Shown here: positions 7,003-14,709 of the stretch, one piece after another
Layout: every line of letters begins with the position of its first letter
Position numbering within the stretch: the stretch's first letter is position 1
Source of the DNA: a virus
Length of the DNA: 27,232 bases
Virus record (IMG/VR): IMGVR_UViG_3300045902_000406
Coordinates: 1-27,232 of that record
Strand: one strand, 5' to 3'
The notes under the pieces: model-generated
Told to the model about the DNA's origin: nothing
Database searches by the model: none
The model's input: the letters and a program-made list of their open reading frames with translations, nothing else
Translations under genes and position numbers: made by a program

Positions 7003-8208
7003 ATGCCTGTCGCCACCTGGAATACTGCAACTTTTACCCAAGATCTTGCAAAGAAATCTTTTTCTGGCATGATCGTGAAAATTGCCCCGAACGGTCAAGC
7101 GCCTCTTTTTGGCATTACTTCGATGCTGAAAGAAGAAACTGCTTACCAGCCGGAGCACGGGTATTTTGCAAAGCGAATGATCTTCCCGTCGGTTGTGCTG
7201 AACGCAGCAGTCGCGGATGGTGTTGCTACCACGTTCACTGTGGTCAGCACAGAAAACATCGTTCCCGGCATGGTGCTAGAAGCAGATACAACGCGTGAGC
7301 ACGTTCTTGTCACGCAAGTGAACTCTGGAACGCAAATCACTGTACAGCGCGGTTTTGGTACGGTGGCGTCAGGCGCAATCGCGAATACGGTTCGTCTGTA
7401 CATGGTGGGCAATGCTTACGAAGAAGCTTCGGTTCGTCCGCAGTCTCTCGTAATTGTTCCTACTCGCCAGATCAACCTGACGCAAATCTTCCGAAATACT
7501 TGGATGATGAGCGGCACCGCAATGGCTACCAGCGTAATTGCTGGTGGAACCATCGATGCAGAATCTCGCAAGGATTGTGCAATGTTCCATGCGGTGGATA
7601 TTGAAAAAGCGCTGATTTGGGGTCAGACGTTTGCAGGAACTCGCAACAACTTCCCTGTTCGTTGCATGAATGGTCTGATCAATTATGTCACTACGCTGGC
7701 TCCTGGCAATGTGACTACGCTGCTTGCGACTACCAATTGGACTCAATGGGAAGCTGCTATCGATCCGGTTTTCAATGAAATTACCGATGCATCGAAAGCA
7801 AACGAGCGAGTTCACTTCGTTGGCGGTATTGCGCGTCGCGTGATTCACAATATTGCGCGACTGAACAGCGCTTACCAGATTTCCACAATGGAAACCAACT
7901 GGGGCCTGCAGTTCGATCAAATTCGCACCCCTCGCGGTGTTGTGAATCTTGTCGAACATCCGCTGTTCAATGCTTTCCCGGGAGCTTCTTGGAGTCGCAT
8001 GGGACTTACCGTGGATTTGCCAACTTTCTGCCTTGCATACATGACTGGGCGGAAAACGCAAAATCGTGAGTTCAATATGAGCGGTACACCTGTTGATAAC
8101 GGCATTGACGCTGTTGGTGGCACGCTGACCTCGGAACTCACTTGTCTCGTGCGAAATGTGGCCGCAAATGGCGTTTTGTACAACTACACTGCGGGTGCTC
8201 AAGGCTGA
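7003..8208 (+). CDS. Major capsid protein, SU10-type (HK97 fold)
   Basis: A 401-aa protein with AGAGGA upstream of ATG 7003. The segment around residues 185-207 (AESRKDCAMFHAVDIEKALI) and the Thr/Val-rich domain near residues 65-130 match the SU10 major capsid protein family (formerly DUF5309). It has no obvious propeptide, so it probably assembles on the preceding scaffold. All 20 of its Arg codons are CGN, while neighbouring genes freely use AGA/AGG, in keeping with very high expression. A strong terminator follows 15 bases after the stop, which would set a distinct, high transcript level for this gene and those upstream. Confidence 0.92.
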   Translation: MPVATWNTATFTQDLAKKSFSGMIVKIAPNGQAPLFGITSMLKEETAYQPEHGYFAKRMIFPSVVLNAAVADGVATTFTVVSTENIVPGMVLEADTTREHVLVTQVNSGTQITVQRGFGTVASGAIANTVRLYMVGNAYEEASVRPQSLVIVPTRQINLTQIFRNTWMMSGTAMATSVIAGGTIDAESRKDCAMFHAVDIEKALIWGQTFAGTRNNFPVRCMNGLINYVTTLAPGNVTTLLATTNWTQWEAAIDPVFNEITDASKANERVHFVGGIARRVIHNIARLNSAYQISTMETNWGLQFDQIRTPRGVVNLVEHPLFNAFPGASWSRMGLTVDLPTFCLAYMTGRKTQNREFNMSGTPVDNGIDAVGGTLTSELTCLVRNVAANGVLYNYTAGAQG

Positions 8209-8223
8209 TAGTCTTGGGTCGTT

Positions 8224-8257
8224 GCCGGGAGGATAGAAGTATTCTCCCGGCTTTTTT
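8224..8257 (+). terminator. Rho-independent terminator after the capsid gene
   Basis: GCCGGGAG (8224-8231) pairs perfectly with CTCCCGGC (8244-8251) around a 12-base loop and is followed by six T (8252-8257). It lies inside an otherwise continuous plus-strand gene series, so it must be partly read through, or a promoter must follow. Confidence 0.92.
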
Positions 8258-8290
8258 GCAGCTTCGCAGATACAGAGAGAGTAAACGCAA

Positions 8291-8608
8291 ATGGACAACA
8301 CCCCGCAAGATACTCCTAAACCGACACCTGAAAAAGTGCATTTCTTCCATCCGATTGACAACTCGGTAGTTCATATCGACAAAGGTCATGGACTCACCGA
8401 GCAACTGGTATTTCGTGATCGCCACGTAGCAGTAGATTTTGGATCTGATGCACATCGCGCATTGGAAGATACTGTTCTCAAGTGCCCTTATGGGCCTATC
8501 AAGAAAGTTCCTACCACGGAAATTCCTGATATGGCTCTCGCACGGCAAGAAACTATCAATGCCGCGGCCAAAGCAATCCAAAAAATTGCCAATGCACAGG
8601 TGAAGTAA
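8291..8608 (+). CDS. Hypothetical protein after the capsid gene, 105 aa
   Basis: Begins after GAGAGAG upstream of ATG 8291 and ends directly at the start of the tail adaptor gene. The N-terminus is Pro-rich (MDNTPQDTPKPTPEKVHFFH). The middle looks beta-rich (VVHIDKGHGLTEQLVFRDRH) and the end is an Ala-rich helix (LARQETINAAAKAIQKIANA). No family is recognised. Its place between capsid and adaptor genes suggests a head-decoration or head-completion protein. It is the first gene after the mid-operon terminator. Confidence 0.75.
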   Translation: MDNTPQDTPKPTPEKVHFFHPIDNSVVHIDKGHGLTEQLVFRDRHVAVDFGSDAHRALEDTVLKCPYGPIKKVPTTEIPDMALARQETINAAAKAIQKIANAQVK

Positions 8609-9190
8609 ATGGCACTTTGGGACGATTTGTTTGCAGATGTAGTGACATGGACAAATAAACCTGCTTTACAGGCGGAAACTACCATTGCATTGAGGCAAGC
8701 AATTCGTGCTGCGCACAAATCTGGCAAATACTGGAAAGATCTGGCAACAGTTCAACTCACAGGTTTGCCAGCCGATCAAGTTCAACATGTCGATATTGCA
8801 ACAAACTTTCCGCAATTTCGACAAGTTGCATATATCAAATACGCCGGCACCGATCGCTGGTTGAAGCCGCTTGCAGTAGATGATCTGGTAGACGAATGGG
8901 ATAATCCTCGCACGGGTGTCTACTATGGTATTGGTACGGATCTCGTACTTCGGCCAGAGATGCCGACAGAAGATTATGAGGTCTGTTACTACAAGCTGCC
9001 GATAGTTTCTCCTGCTGCGCAAGTAAATACATGGATTGGCATCGAGCACCCAGAAGTTATCGTTCTCTGGGCAGCTTCGACAATTCTCGCGCTCCACGGA
9101 GAGCAAGAAATCAAATCGCGAGTAGATCAACTGTTTGTGATTGCTTTGCAAGATTTGCAGAGTGATAACATTGAAATAGTAGGAAGGTAA
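8609..9190 (+). CDS. Tail adaptor (head-tail connector, T7 gp11-like)
   Basis: A 193-aa protein with AGGTGAA upstream of ATG 8609. The N-terminal third (LFADVVTWTNKPALQAETTI followed by RQAIRAAHKSGKYWKDLA) matches the helical start common in podoviral adaptor proteins. It is followed by beta-rich segments and a helical C-terminus. The length is very near that of T7 gp11 (196 aa). Adaptors form the ring that joins the portal to the tail nozzle. Position downstream of the capsid gene agrees. The call rests on pattern, length and position. Confidence 0.75.
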   Translation: MALWDDLFADVVTWTNKPALQAETTIALRQAIRAAHKSGKYWKDLATVQLTGLPADQVQHVDIATNFPQFRQVAYIKYAGTDRWLKPLAVDDLVDEWDNPRTGVYYGIGTDLVLRPEMPTEDYEVCYYKLPIVSPAAQVNTWIGIEHPEVIVLWAASTILALHGEQEIKSRVDQLFVIALQDLQSDNIEIVGR

Positions 9191-9193
9191 GAT

Positions 9194-10804
9194 ATGTCGT
9201 ACACACCGGTTGCGACACAAACTACCGAGCCTGTAATTACCAGACCTGCTGGCAGCGCGGCAGAAGAATTTCGTGTGTTGAAAGCGTATGTAGTAGCAAC
9301 TCGCGCAATCGCGGATGCTCCTACTTGGGCTAGCATTACCGGAAAACCTACTACTCGTGCAGGTTATGGAATCTCTGATGTTCCAACAGTTACTGGCACT
9401 GATGCAACAGGAACTTGGAATATTAGCATTACCGGAAATGCTGCAACTGCGAATAGCGCATCTAGCGCATCTTCCGTTGCCTGGGCCAATATCAGTGGAA
9501 AACCAAACAGTATTGCAGGCTACGGGATCAATGACGCAGTGCCAACTAGCAGAACAATTTCTGCTGGCACAGGTCTTTCTGGTGGTGGCGATCTTACTGC
9601 TAACAGAACAGTATCTCTTGCAAATACTGCAGTAACTCCAGGAAGTTATGGCAGTAGCGGTGCTGTAGCTACGTTCACAGTAGATGCGCAAGGGCGGTTG
9701 ACTGCGGCATCGCAAGTTACTGTCGCGCCTGCTTGGGCAAACATTAGCGGCAAGCCAACGACAATTAGTGGATACGGAATAACGGACGCAGTTCCTGTTG
9801 GCAGAACAATCACTGCAGGAACTGGCTTATCTGGCGGCGGTGATTTATCTGCTAATAGGACGATAAATCTTGCAAATACCGCAGTAACCGCAGGAACGTA
9901 TGGATCAGCTGCGCAAGTTCCTGTTATTACTGTAGATGCGCAAGGCAGAATTACCGCAGCGTCAACAGTTGCTACGTCCATCAATTTTGCGGATATTGGA
10001 GGAAAACCAACTACTGTTGCTGGATATGGTATCACTGATGCAGTTCCTACCGCCAGAACCATTACTGCTGGTACTGGGCTTTCTGGGGGTGGAAACCTCA
10101 CAGCAGATAGAACCATTTCGCTCGCCAATACCACAGTAACTCCAAATAGTTATGGTTCTTCTTCGCAAGCGCTGACTCTGACCATCGACGCGCAAGGAAG
10201 AATTACTGCTGCATCCGCAGCTGCGCAAACTCCTGCATGGGCGAATATTACTGGAAAACCAGACAGTATCGCCGGCTATGGAATTCTTGACGCAGTTCCT
10301 ACCAGCAGGACTATCTCTGCAGGAACTGGATTGACTGGTGGCGGCAATCTTTCAGCAAACAGAACTATCAGTCTCACGGATACCGGAATCACTGCTGGCG
10401 CGTATGGTTCTGCAACAGCTATCCCTGTGATCACTCTGGATGCACAAGGACGAGTAGTTGCGATAGGAACTTCCGCGCCTACTCCTACTTGGAACAGCAT
10501 CACAGGAAAGCCGGATGTTGCTCTCGGGAGGATTCCGAGAGAAACGTCTGATTTGAGTATTGGCGGATGCTACAGCACTACCGCGAATGTGACAGTCACA
10601 ACTTCCCATCTCAGCGTGGGAGCTGCTTACAGCATCTATAACCGTACTGCAGGAAACATAACCATTGTGCAAGGCTCTGGAGTAACTCTCCGTCTTGCTG
10701 GAACTTCTCTTACTGGAAACCGCACGCTGGCACAAAGAGGGCTTGCTACCATTTGGGTAGAAAGCGCATCAGAAGCGATAATTTCTGGCGCAGGAGTTTC
10801 CTGA
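9194..10804 (+). CDS. Tail fibre protein with tandem repeats
   Basis: A 536-aa protein with GGAAGG upstream of ATG 9194. Residues 1-44 are a likely tail-attachment segment. A partial repeat (45-96) is followed by four complete repeats of exactly 84 residues (97-432). Each has an aromatic-A-[ND]-I-x-G-KP motif, GYGI, RTI-AGTGL-GGG-L-A-RT and VDAQGR. The last repeat start at 433 leads into a different beta-rich C-terminus (440-536), probably the receptor-binding tip. Such repeats occur in trimeric phage tail fibres and give fibre length. No chaperone gene or enzymatic spike domain is evident. The stop overlaps the start of the next gene (TGATG). Confidence 0.9.
   Translation: MSYTPVATQTTEPVITRPAGSAAEEFRVLKAYVVATRAIADAPTWASITGKPTTRAGYGISDVPTVTGTDATGTWNISITGNAATANSASSASSVAWANISGKPNSIAGYGINDAVPTSRTISAGTGLSGGGDLTANRTVSLANTAVTPGSYGSSGAVATFTVDAQGRLTAASQVTVAPAWANISGKPTTISGYGITDAVPVGRTITAGTGLSGGGDLSANRTINLANTAVTAGTYGSAAQVPVITVDAQGRITAASTVATSINFADIGGKPTTVAGYGITDAVPTARTITAGTGLSGGGNLTADRTISLANTTVTPNSYGSSSQALTLTIDAQGRITAASAAAQTPAWANITGKPDSIAGYGILDAVPTSRTISAGTGLTGGGNLSANRTISLTDTGITAGAYGSATAIPVITLDAQGRVVAIGTSAPTPTWNSITGKPDVALGRIPRETSDLSIGGCYSTTANVTVTTSHLSVGAAYSIYNRTAGNITIVQGSGVTLRLAGTSLTGNRTLAQRGLATIWVESASEAIISGAGVS
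9482..10489 (+). repeat. Four in-frame 252-bp tandem repeats in the fibre gene
   Basis: Repeat units begin at 9482, 9734, 9986 and 10238, with the first motif of a fifth unit at 10490. Every unit is exactly 252 bases (84 codons) with no insertion or deletion, although the DNA sequences have diverged at many codon positions. Confidence 0.9.
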
Positions 10805-11226
10805 TGGCTGCAATTCAGCAATTGCTGTTTGCCGGAGAACCTCCAGATTTTGTCGAGCTGACTGACAGATATATCTCTGATCTGGTTTTTGTTCCGGATA
10901 CAGCATTTGCTGCAGTTCGCTTTGAGAATGATGGTAAGTTGTACAGGAAACAAGGAACTAATGCAGTAGAAGTTACTGGCGAGTGGGCTACACAAGCTGT
11001 AGCTGGAGCAGATTACGAAGTTCGAGCAGTTCTATCTTCTGGTGACACTCCTTCAGGTCCAGCATTGAATACTTGGCACAGCATTGGAACTTCTAGAGAA
11101 TGGTCGCTGACACGAACACCTATTGGAATCAGAACTTGTGTTCTTGCAATTGAGATACGGTTAGCTGCTACTTCTCAAGTTCAAGGGGCTGCTTCTATCA
11201 CTCTCGAAGCAATTGTTGAAATATGA
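10804..11226 (+). CDS. Hypothetical beta-rich tail-associated protein, 140 aa
   Basis: The frame is open from 10753, but ATG 10804 overlaps the fibre stop (TGATG) and is the likely start by translational coupling. The product starts MAAIQQLLFAGEPPDFVELT and is mostly beta strand, with a closing domain (SGPALNTWHSIGTSREWSLT, IRTCVLAIEIRLAATSQVQG). No catalytic motif is seen. Small beta-rich proteins right after fibre genes are often fibre-tip or tail-attachment proteins in phages, which is the best guess here. No family is recognised with certainty. Confidence 0.75.
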   Translation: MAAIQQLLFAGEPPDFVELTDRYISDLVFVPDTAFAAVRFENDGKLYRKQGTNAVEVTGEWATQAVAGADYEVRAVLSSGDTPSGPALNTWHSIGTSREWSLTRTPIGIRTCVLAIEIRLAATSQVQGAASITLEAIVEI

Positions 11227-11504
11227 TTACCGAGCAAGAAGCAGATATGCTGTCGAGTAAAATTGCTAGAGCTATGGTAACCGAGCTCAGCAAGAATCCG
11301 CAAGTTATTGGACATGCGGTAGATCTTGCAATCGAGAAATTGCAGCATCCAAAAGTTGCGCAGTCAGTCAGCAATGTGTTTGTCGGAGAACTGCACAAAA
11401 AGATCGGTGCATCAGTATTGGGAGCTTTCTGGGTCATTGCTTCGCTAGTTGGGCTGGTAGTGACGCTCAAGTGGAATGCAATCATTGAGTGGTTGAAAGG
11501 ATAA
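11223..11504 (+). CDS. Small membrane protein with one C-terminal span, 93 aa (holin candidate)
   Basis: Starts inside the stop of the previous gene (ATGA overlap). Residues 1-58 are soluble and helical (MITEQEADMLSSKIARAMVT, then HAVDLAIEKLQHPKVAQ). Residues about 61-83 (IGASVLGAFWVIASLVGLVV and TLK) form one hydrophobic span, followed by a short tail ending WLKG. A single span in a small phage protein fits a class III holin or pinholin, or a membrane-anchored virion factor. No endolysin or spanin lies beside it, which weakens the holin idea. It directly precedes the DUF1800 gene with a six-base gap and may act with that pair. Confidence 0.75.
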   Translation: MITEQEADMLSSKIARAMVTELSKNPQVIGHAVDLAIEKLQHPKVAQSVSNVFVGELHKKIGASVLGAFWVIASLVGLVVTLKWNAIIEWLKG

Positions 11505-11510
11505 TTCATC

Positions 11511-13352
11511 ATGTTGGGCAGAAAAAACGATCAAGCGTATGTTGAATGGACGGATCTAGGTCCGGAAATTGTTGATTCTGCTGGCACTCCTGTGATTTCG
11601 GCAGGACAACTTTCAACGTTGCGCGCAGTCGCGGATGACAGGCCGATCAAGAAAGATACAATGCAGTCGCAATACGCGATTGCTGATGACGTGCGATACG
11701 CAGCAGATCGTATTGGCTCGTTGGAAGAAGCAGCGCACTTTCTTCGCCAGTGCACGATGGGGCCAACTTGGCAAGAAATTCAAGATTGTTTCGCGCTGGG
11801 ATCAAGAAAACTTTGGCTTCGTCAACAACTGGCAAAATCGTTGGATAAATCTTTCATTCAACGATTGGTTGATGAAGCAGGAGTTCCGACGAATGATTGG
11901 AGTACCAGCTTTGCAACGCGCCTTCAGTCCCAACAAGCATGGACTACTGCGTTCATCCTAGATTCTGCTCAATTGCGTGTGAAACTGGTCCATGCATTGA
12001 GCAACATTTTCATTGTCTCGGTGCCCGGCGGTGGCATGAATGATTCGTTTGGTTGGCTGACAGTTGGTTGGTTCGATCGTCTCAATAATGGAGCATTTGG
12101 AAATTATCGCACAATTCTTGAAGATGTTACGTACAGTATGCGCATGGCTCGCATGCTGACGTATTACAAGAATCGTCGAGCTGCTCCTGATGGTTCCACA
12201 CAACCTGATGAAAACTACGCAAGAGAAATCATGCAGCTGTTTACCATCGGGCTGTGGGAAATGAATCTGGATGGTACTTACAAGCTAGATGATCGAGGAA
12301 ATCGCATTCCAACATACAATAACGAAGATATTCGACAACTCGCCAGAGTATTTACCGGATTGGTCAGGCCAAATTCTGCCGCCGTCAACTACAATACACA
12401 AAGTCCTGCTAACGATACAGCGTTTAGCGACGAATGGTTCTTTGGTGGTGGTCCTGGTATCAGCGGCGGCGAGAACGGTTGGACTTACGATAATCCGCTA
12501 TTCCGATTGAAGCATTACGTAGGATTCTACGAGTCCGGAGCAAAATTGTGTCTTGGCGGCAGAATTGATATTCCTGCAGGAACTCCTGGTCCACAGAATA
12601 TCACAATGGCATTGGATGGACTTTTTAGTCATCCCAATGTTGCTCCTTTTGTCAGCATTCGCTTGATCCAAGCATTTGTCACTAGCTCTCCTTCTCCTGC
12701 GTATATTGCACGAGTTGCCTCTGTTTTCAATGATAATGGAAACGGGGTCAAAGGAGATATGAAAGCAGTGATGATGGCTATTCTGACAGATCCAGAAGCT
12801 GCCATGCGAGGAGCGATTTTCGAGAAGCATGGAAGAATTCTTACTGGCTTTGAAGCCGCAATCGCGGATGCGCGCAGCTTGGAACGTAGGTTGAGCACTG
12901 GTCGCTGCGGTATGTCTGACGCGGATCTCATTGGTCTTGGTGGCAGGCCATTCTACCAGCCAAGCATCTTTGGTTTCTACGATCCTTTGTACTCTCCTTT
13001 TGCGAATGGTAGACTTCTGCCAGAAGCGCAAATGTATAATACTGTGCAAGTCATCAACACTCTCAATACGATGAGAAACAGAGTGGTCAATGGTGAATTG
13101 CGAGATACTCCAAATTCAACTAATTTAATGACCAGTAATTACTCGATGGTGGATCTTGCAGGCACTTCTGCTGATCTCATTCAACGATTGAATCTTTTGC
13201 TGGCAGGTGGGCAGCTTTCTGCGCAAGCAAAAGCTGATTTTATCACTGTTGCTGCAGTATTCAACTTGGCAACTGACACAGGCCGTCAAGATAGAATGTC
13301 TGTCGCGTTGAATTTCATCGAGCAATCTCCTGAGTTTCGCGTTCAACTGTGA
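11511..13352 (+). CDS. DUF1800 family protein without signal peptide
   Basis: A 613-aa protein carrying the diagnostic DUF1800 motifs in order: FLRQCTMGPTWQEI (77-90), LRVKLVHALSNIFIVS (155-170), PDENYAREIMQLFTIGL (232-248), NNEDIRQLARVFTGL (270-284), and HPNVAPFVSIRLIQAFVT with SPSPAYIARV and MMAILTDPEA (374-430). DUF1800 proteins are known from bacteria as exported proteins of unknown function, usually encoded beside DUF1501. Here no signal peptide is present; instead about 70 N-terminal residues precede the domain and could attach it to the virion. AAAGGA lies upstream of ATG 11511. It sits between the fibre block and the nozzle gene and ends nine bases before the DUF1501 gene, so the two are surely co-expressed. 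Confidence 0.92.
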   Translation: MLGRKNDQAYVEWTDLGPEIVDSAGTPVISAGQLSTLRAVADDRPIKKDTMQSQYAIADDVRYAADRIGSLEEAAHFLRQCTMGPTWQEIQDCFALGSRKLWLRQQLAKSLDKSFIQRLVDEAGVPTNDWSTSFATRLQSQQAWTTAFILDSAQLRVKLVHALSNIFIVSVPGGGMNDSFGWLTVGWFDRLNNGAFGNYRTILEDVTYSMRMARMLTYYKNRRAAPDGSTQPDENYAREIMQLFTIGLWEMNLDGTYKLDDRGNRIPTYNNEDIRQLARVFTGLVRPNSAAVNYNTQSPANDTAFSDEWFFGGGPGISGGENGWTYDNPLFRLKHYVGFYESGAKLCLGGRIDIPAGTPGPQNITMALDGLFSHPNVAPFVSIRLIQAFVTSSPSPAYIARVASVFNDNGNGVKGDMKAVMMAILTDPEAAMRGAIFEKHGRILTGFEAAIADARSLERRLSTGRCGMSDADLIGLGGRPFYQPSIFGFYDPLYSPFANGRLLPEAQMYNTVQVINTLNTMRNRVVNGELRDTPNSTNLMTSNYSMVDLAGTSADLIQRLNLLLAGGQLSAQAKADFITVAAVFNLATDTGRQDRMSVALNFIEQSPEFRVQL

Positions 13353-13361
13353 GAAATTATC

Positions 13362-14705
13362 ATGGCAAAACCAGCAAGCTATACTGATCCTCAAGTAATC
13401 GCGGATATCACGGCAGCAAAAATTGCGTCAGCGGGGAACTTCAAAGCAATTGTTTGCATTTTTCTGTTCGGCGCAAACGATCATTACAATACAGTCATGC
13501 CGTTGTCTGGACCAAACAGACAGCAGTATGATTTCTATCGGTCTAATCAAACCGACGTAGGAATTCCTGTTGGCCAATCTCCGACAAATCACATTGGTTC
13601 TGACTGGCGATTGCATCACAATCTTCCTGCATTGAAAGGTATCTGGGACGCAGGAAAGTTGGGAGTTGTGATGAATGTCGGTATGCTACACGAACCGACA
13701 GATCGAGCAAAGTATCTGGCAAAAAGTGTCAGCTTGCCTGATCAACTGTTTTCGCATAATTCGCAGCAACAGCAATGGCAAACTCTTCCTCCGAGTGGTG
13801 CGTTGACTACTACGCACGGTTGGATGGGGCGAGCAGCAGATTTGGCAGGAGACATTTACAACGATATTTATATCACTCGTCGTACTTCCAGCATGAGCGT
13901 ATCTGGTGTGCAAGCTCAAATGGTTGGGTACGAAGAAATTCCTGCGTATTTGTCTCCGACTGGCGCAGTTGTGTTGAATGAAGTTGGTGCATTTGGCAGC
14001 ACACTGCTGTCAGGTAATTATCAACAAACTCAACGAGGTCGTAGTCCTTGGGACAACATTGTTCAAGGATTTTTTGGTCCTTTGCAGCTAGCAGCAATTG
14101 CTAGTCAATCGGCACTCAATAGTGTGATTTCTGCACTTCCGGCTACTCCGGATGGCCGATTTACTGCAATTCCAAACAATACGCTTGCGCAGCAATTGAA
14201 AACTGTGGCAAGAGTAATTCATTCGCGAGTAGCATTTGAGCATTTTCGTCAGATGTTTTTTGTGAGTCTCGGCGGATTCGACAATCATTCCAATTTGCGA
14301 GCAAATCATGATCCTCTGATGACAACGGTGAATGATGCTATTAATGCATTCTGGCAAGCAATGGGAGATTTGTCTCTCCAGAATGATGTGGTAGTTTTCA
14401 CTGAAAGCGATTTTGGCAGAACTTTGGTCTCGAATGGATCAAATGGTTCGGATCACGGATGGGGCGGGCACCATTTTTTGGTGGGGAATAAAGTCAATGG
14501 AGGTATTTACAATCTTCCATATGACATGACTGTCAATGGTCCGCAAGATTCTGGGCAAGGAAGATCCATTCCAACGCTTTCTGTTGATCAGTATGTTGCA
14601 ACCATTCTCGAATGGTGGGGAATCCCAGCAAAATGGGCGCATCTGGTTGTTCCCAATTTGCGAAATTTCCAGCAAAAAACAATTCCAGGGCTGTTGACCA
14701 TGTAA
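13362..14705 (+). CDS. DUF1501 family protein (alkaline phosphatase-like superfamily), no Tat signal
   Basis: A 447-aa protein with DUF1501 motifs throughout: IFLFGANDHYNTVMP (33-47), NLPALKGIWDAGKLGVVMNV (87-106), SLGGFDNHSNL (302-312), VVFTESDFGRTLVSNGS (344-360) and GSDHGWGGHHFLVG (362-375). The last block holds the Asp and His residues (D364, H365, H370, H371) expected near a metal site in the alkaline phosphatase superfamily. Cellular members usually carry a twin-arginine export signal; here residues 1-27 hold no RR motif and no hydrophobic stretch. The ribosome site is weak, so translation may depend on the DUF1800 gene. Substrate unknown; phosphate or sulfate ester hydrolysis at the cell surface is only a family-based guess. 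Confidence 0.92.
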   Translation: MAKPASYTDPQVIADITAAKIASAGNFKAIVCIFLFGANDHYNTVMPLSGPNRQQYDFYRSNQTDVGIPVGQSPTNHIGSDWRLHHNLPALKGIWDAGKLGVVMNVGMLHEPTDRAKYLAKSVSLPDQLFSHNSQQQQWQTLPPSGALTTTHGWMGRAADLAGDIYNDIYITRRTSSMSVSGVQAQMVGYEEIPAYLSPTGAVVLNEVGAFGSTLLSGNYQQTQRGRSPWDNIVQGFFGPLQLAAIASQSALNSVISALPATPDGRFTAIPNNTLAQQLKTVARVIHSRVAFEHFRQMFFVSLGGFDNHSNLRANHDPLMTTVNDAINAFWQAMGDLSLQNDVVVFTESDFGRTLVSNGSNGSDHGWGGHHFLVGNKVNGGIYNLPYDMTVNGPQDSGQGRSIPTLSVDQYVATILEWWGIPAKWAHLVVPNLRNFQQKTIPGLLTM

Positions 14706-14709
14706 TGCC

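Noticed and set aside
7369-8361. 330-codon minus-strand frame opposite the capsid gene
   Set aside because: It is a shadow of the strongly codon-biased capsid gene, spans the terminator, and shows no domain.
9482-10489. Repeat array resembling CRISPR or tandem DNA repeats
   Set aside because: The repeats are coding, in frame, diverged in DNA and conserved in protein, so they are fibre shaft repeats.
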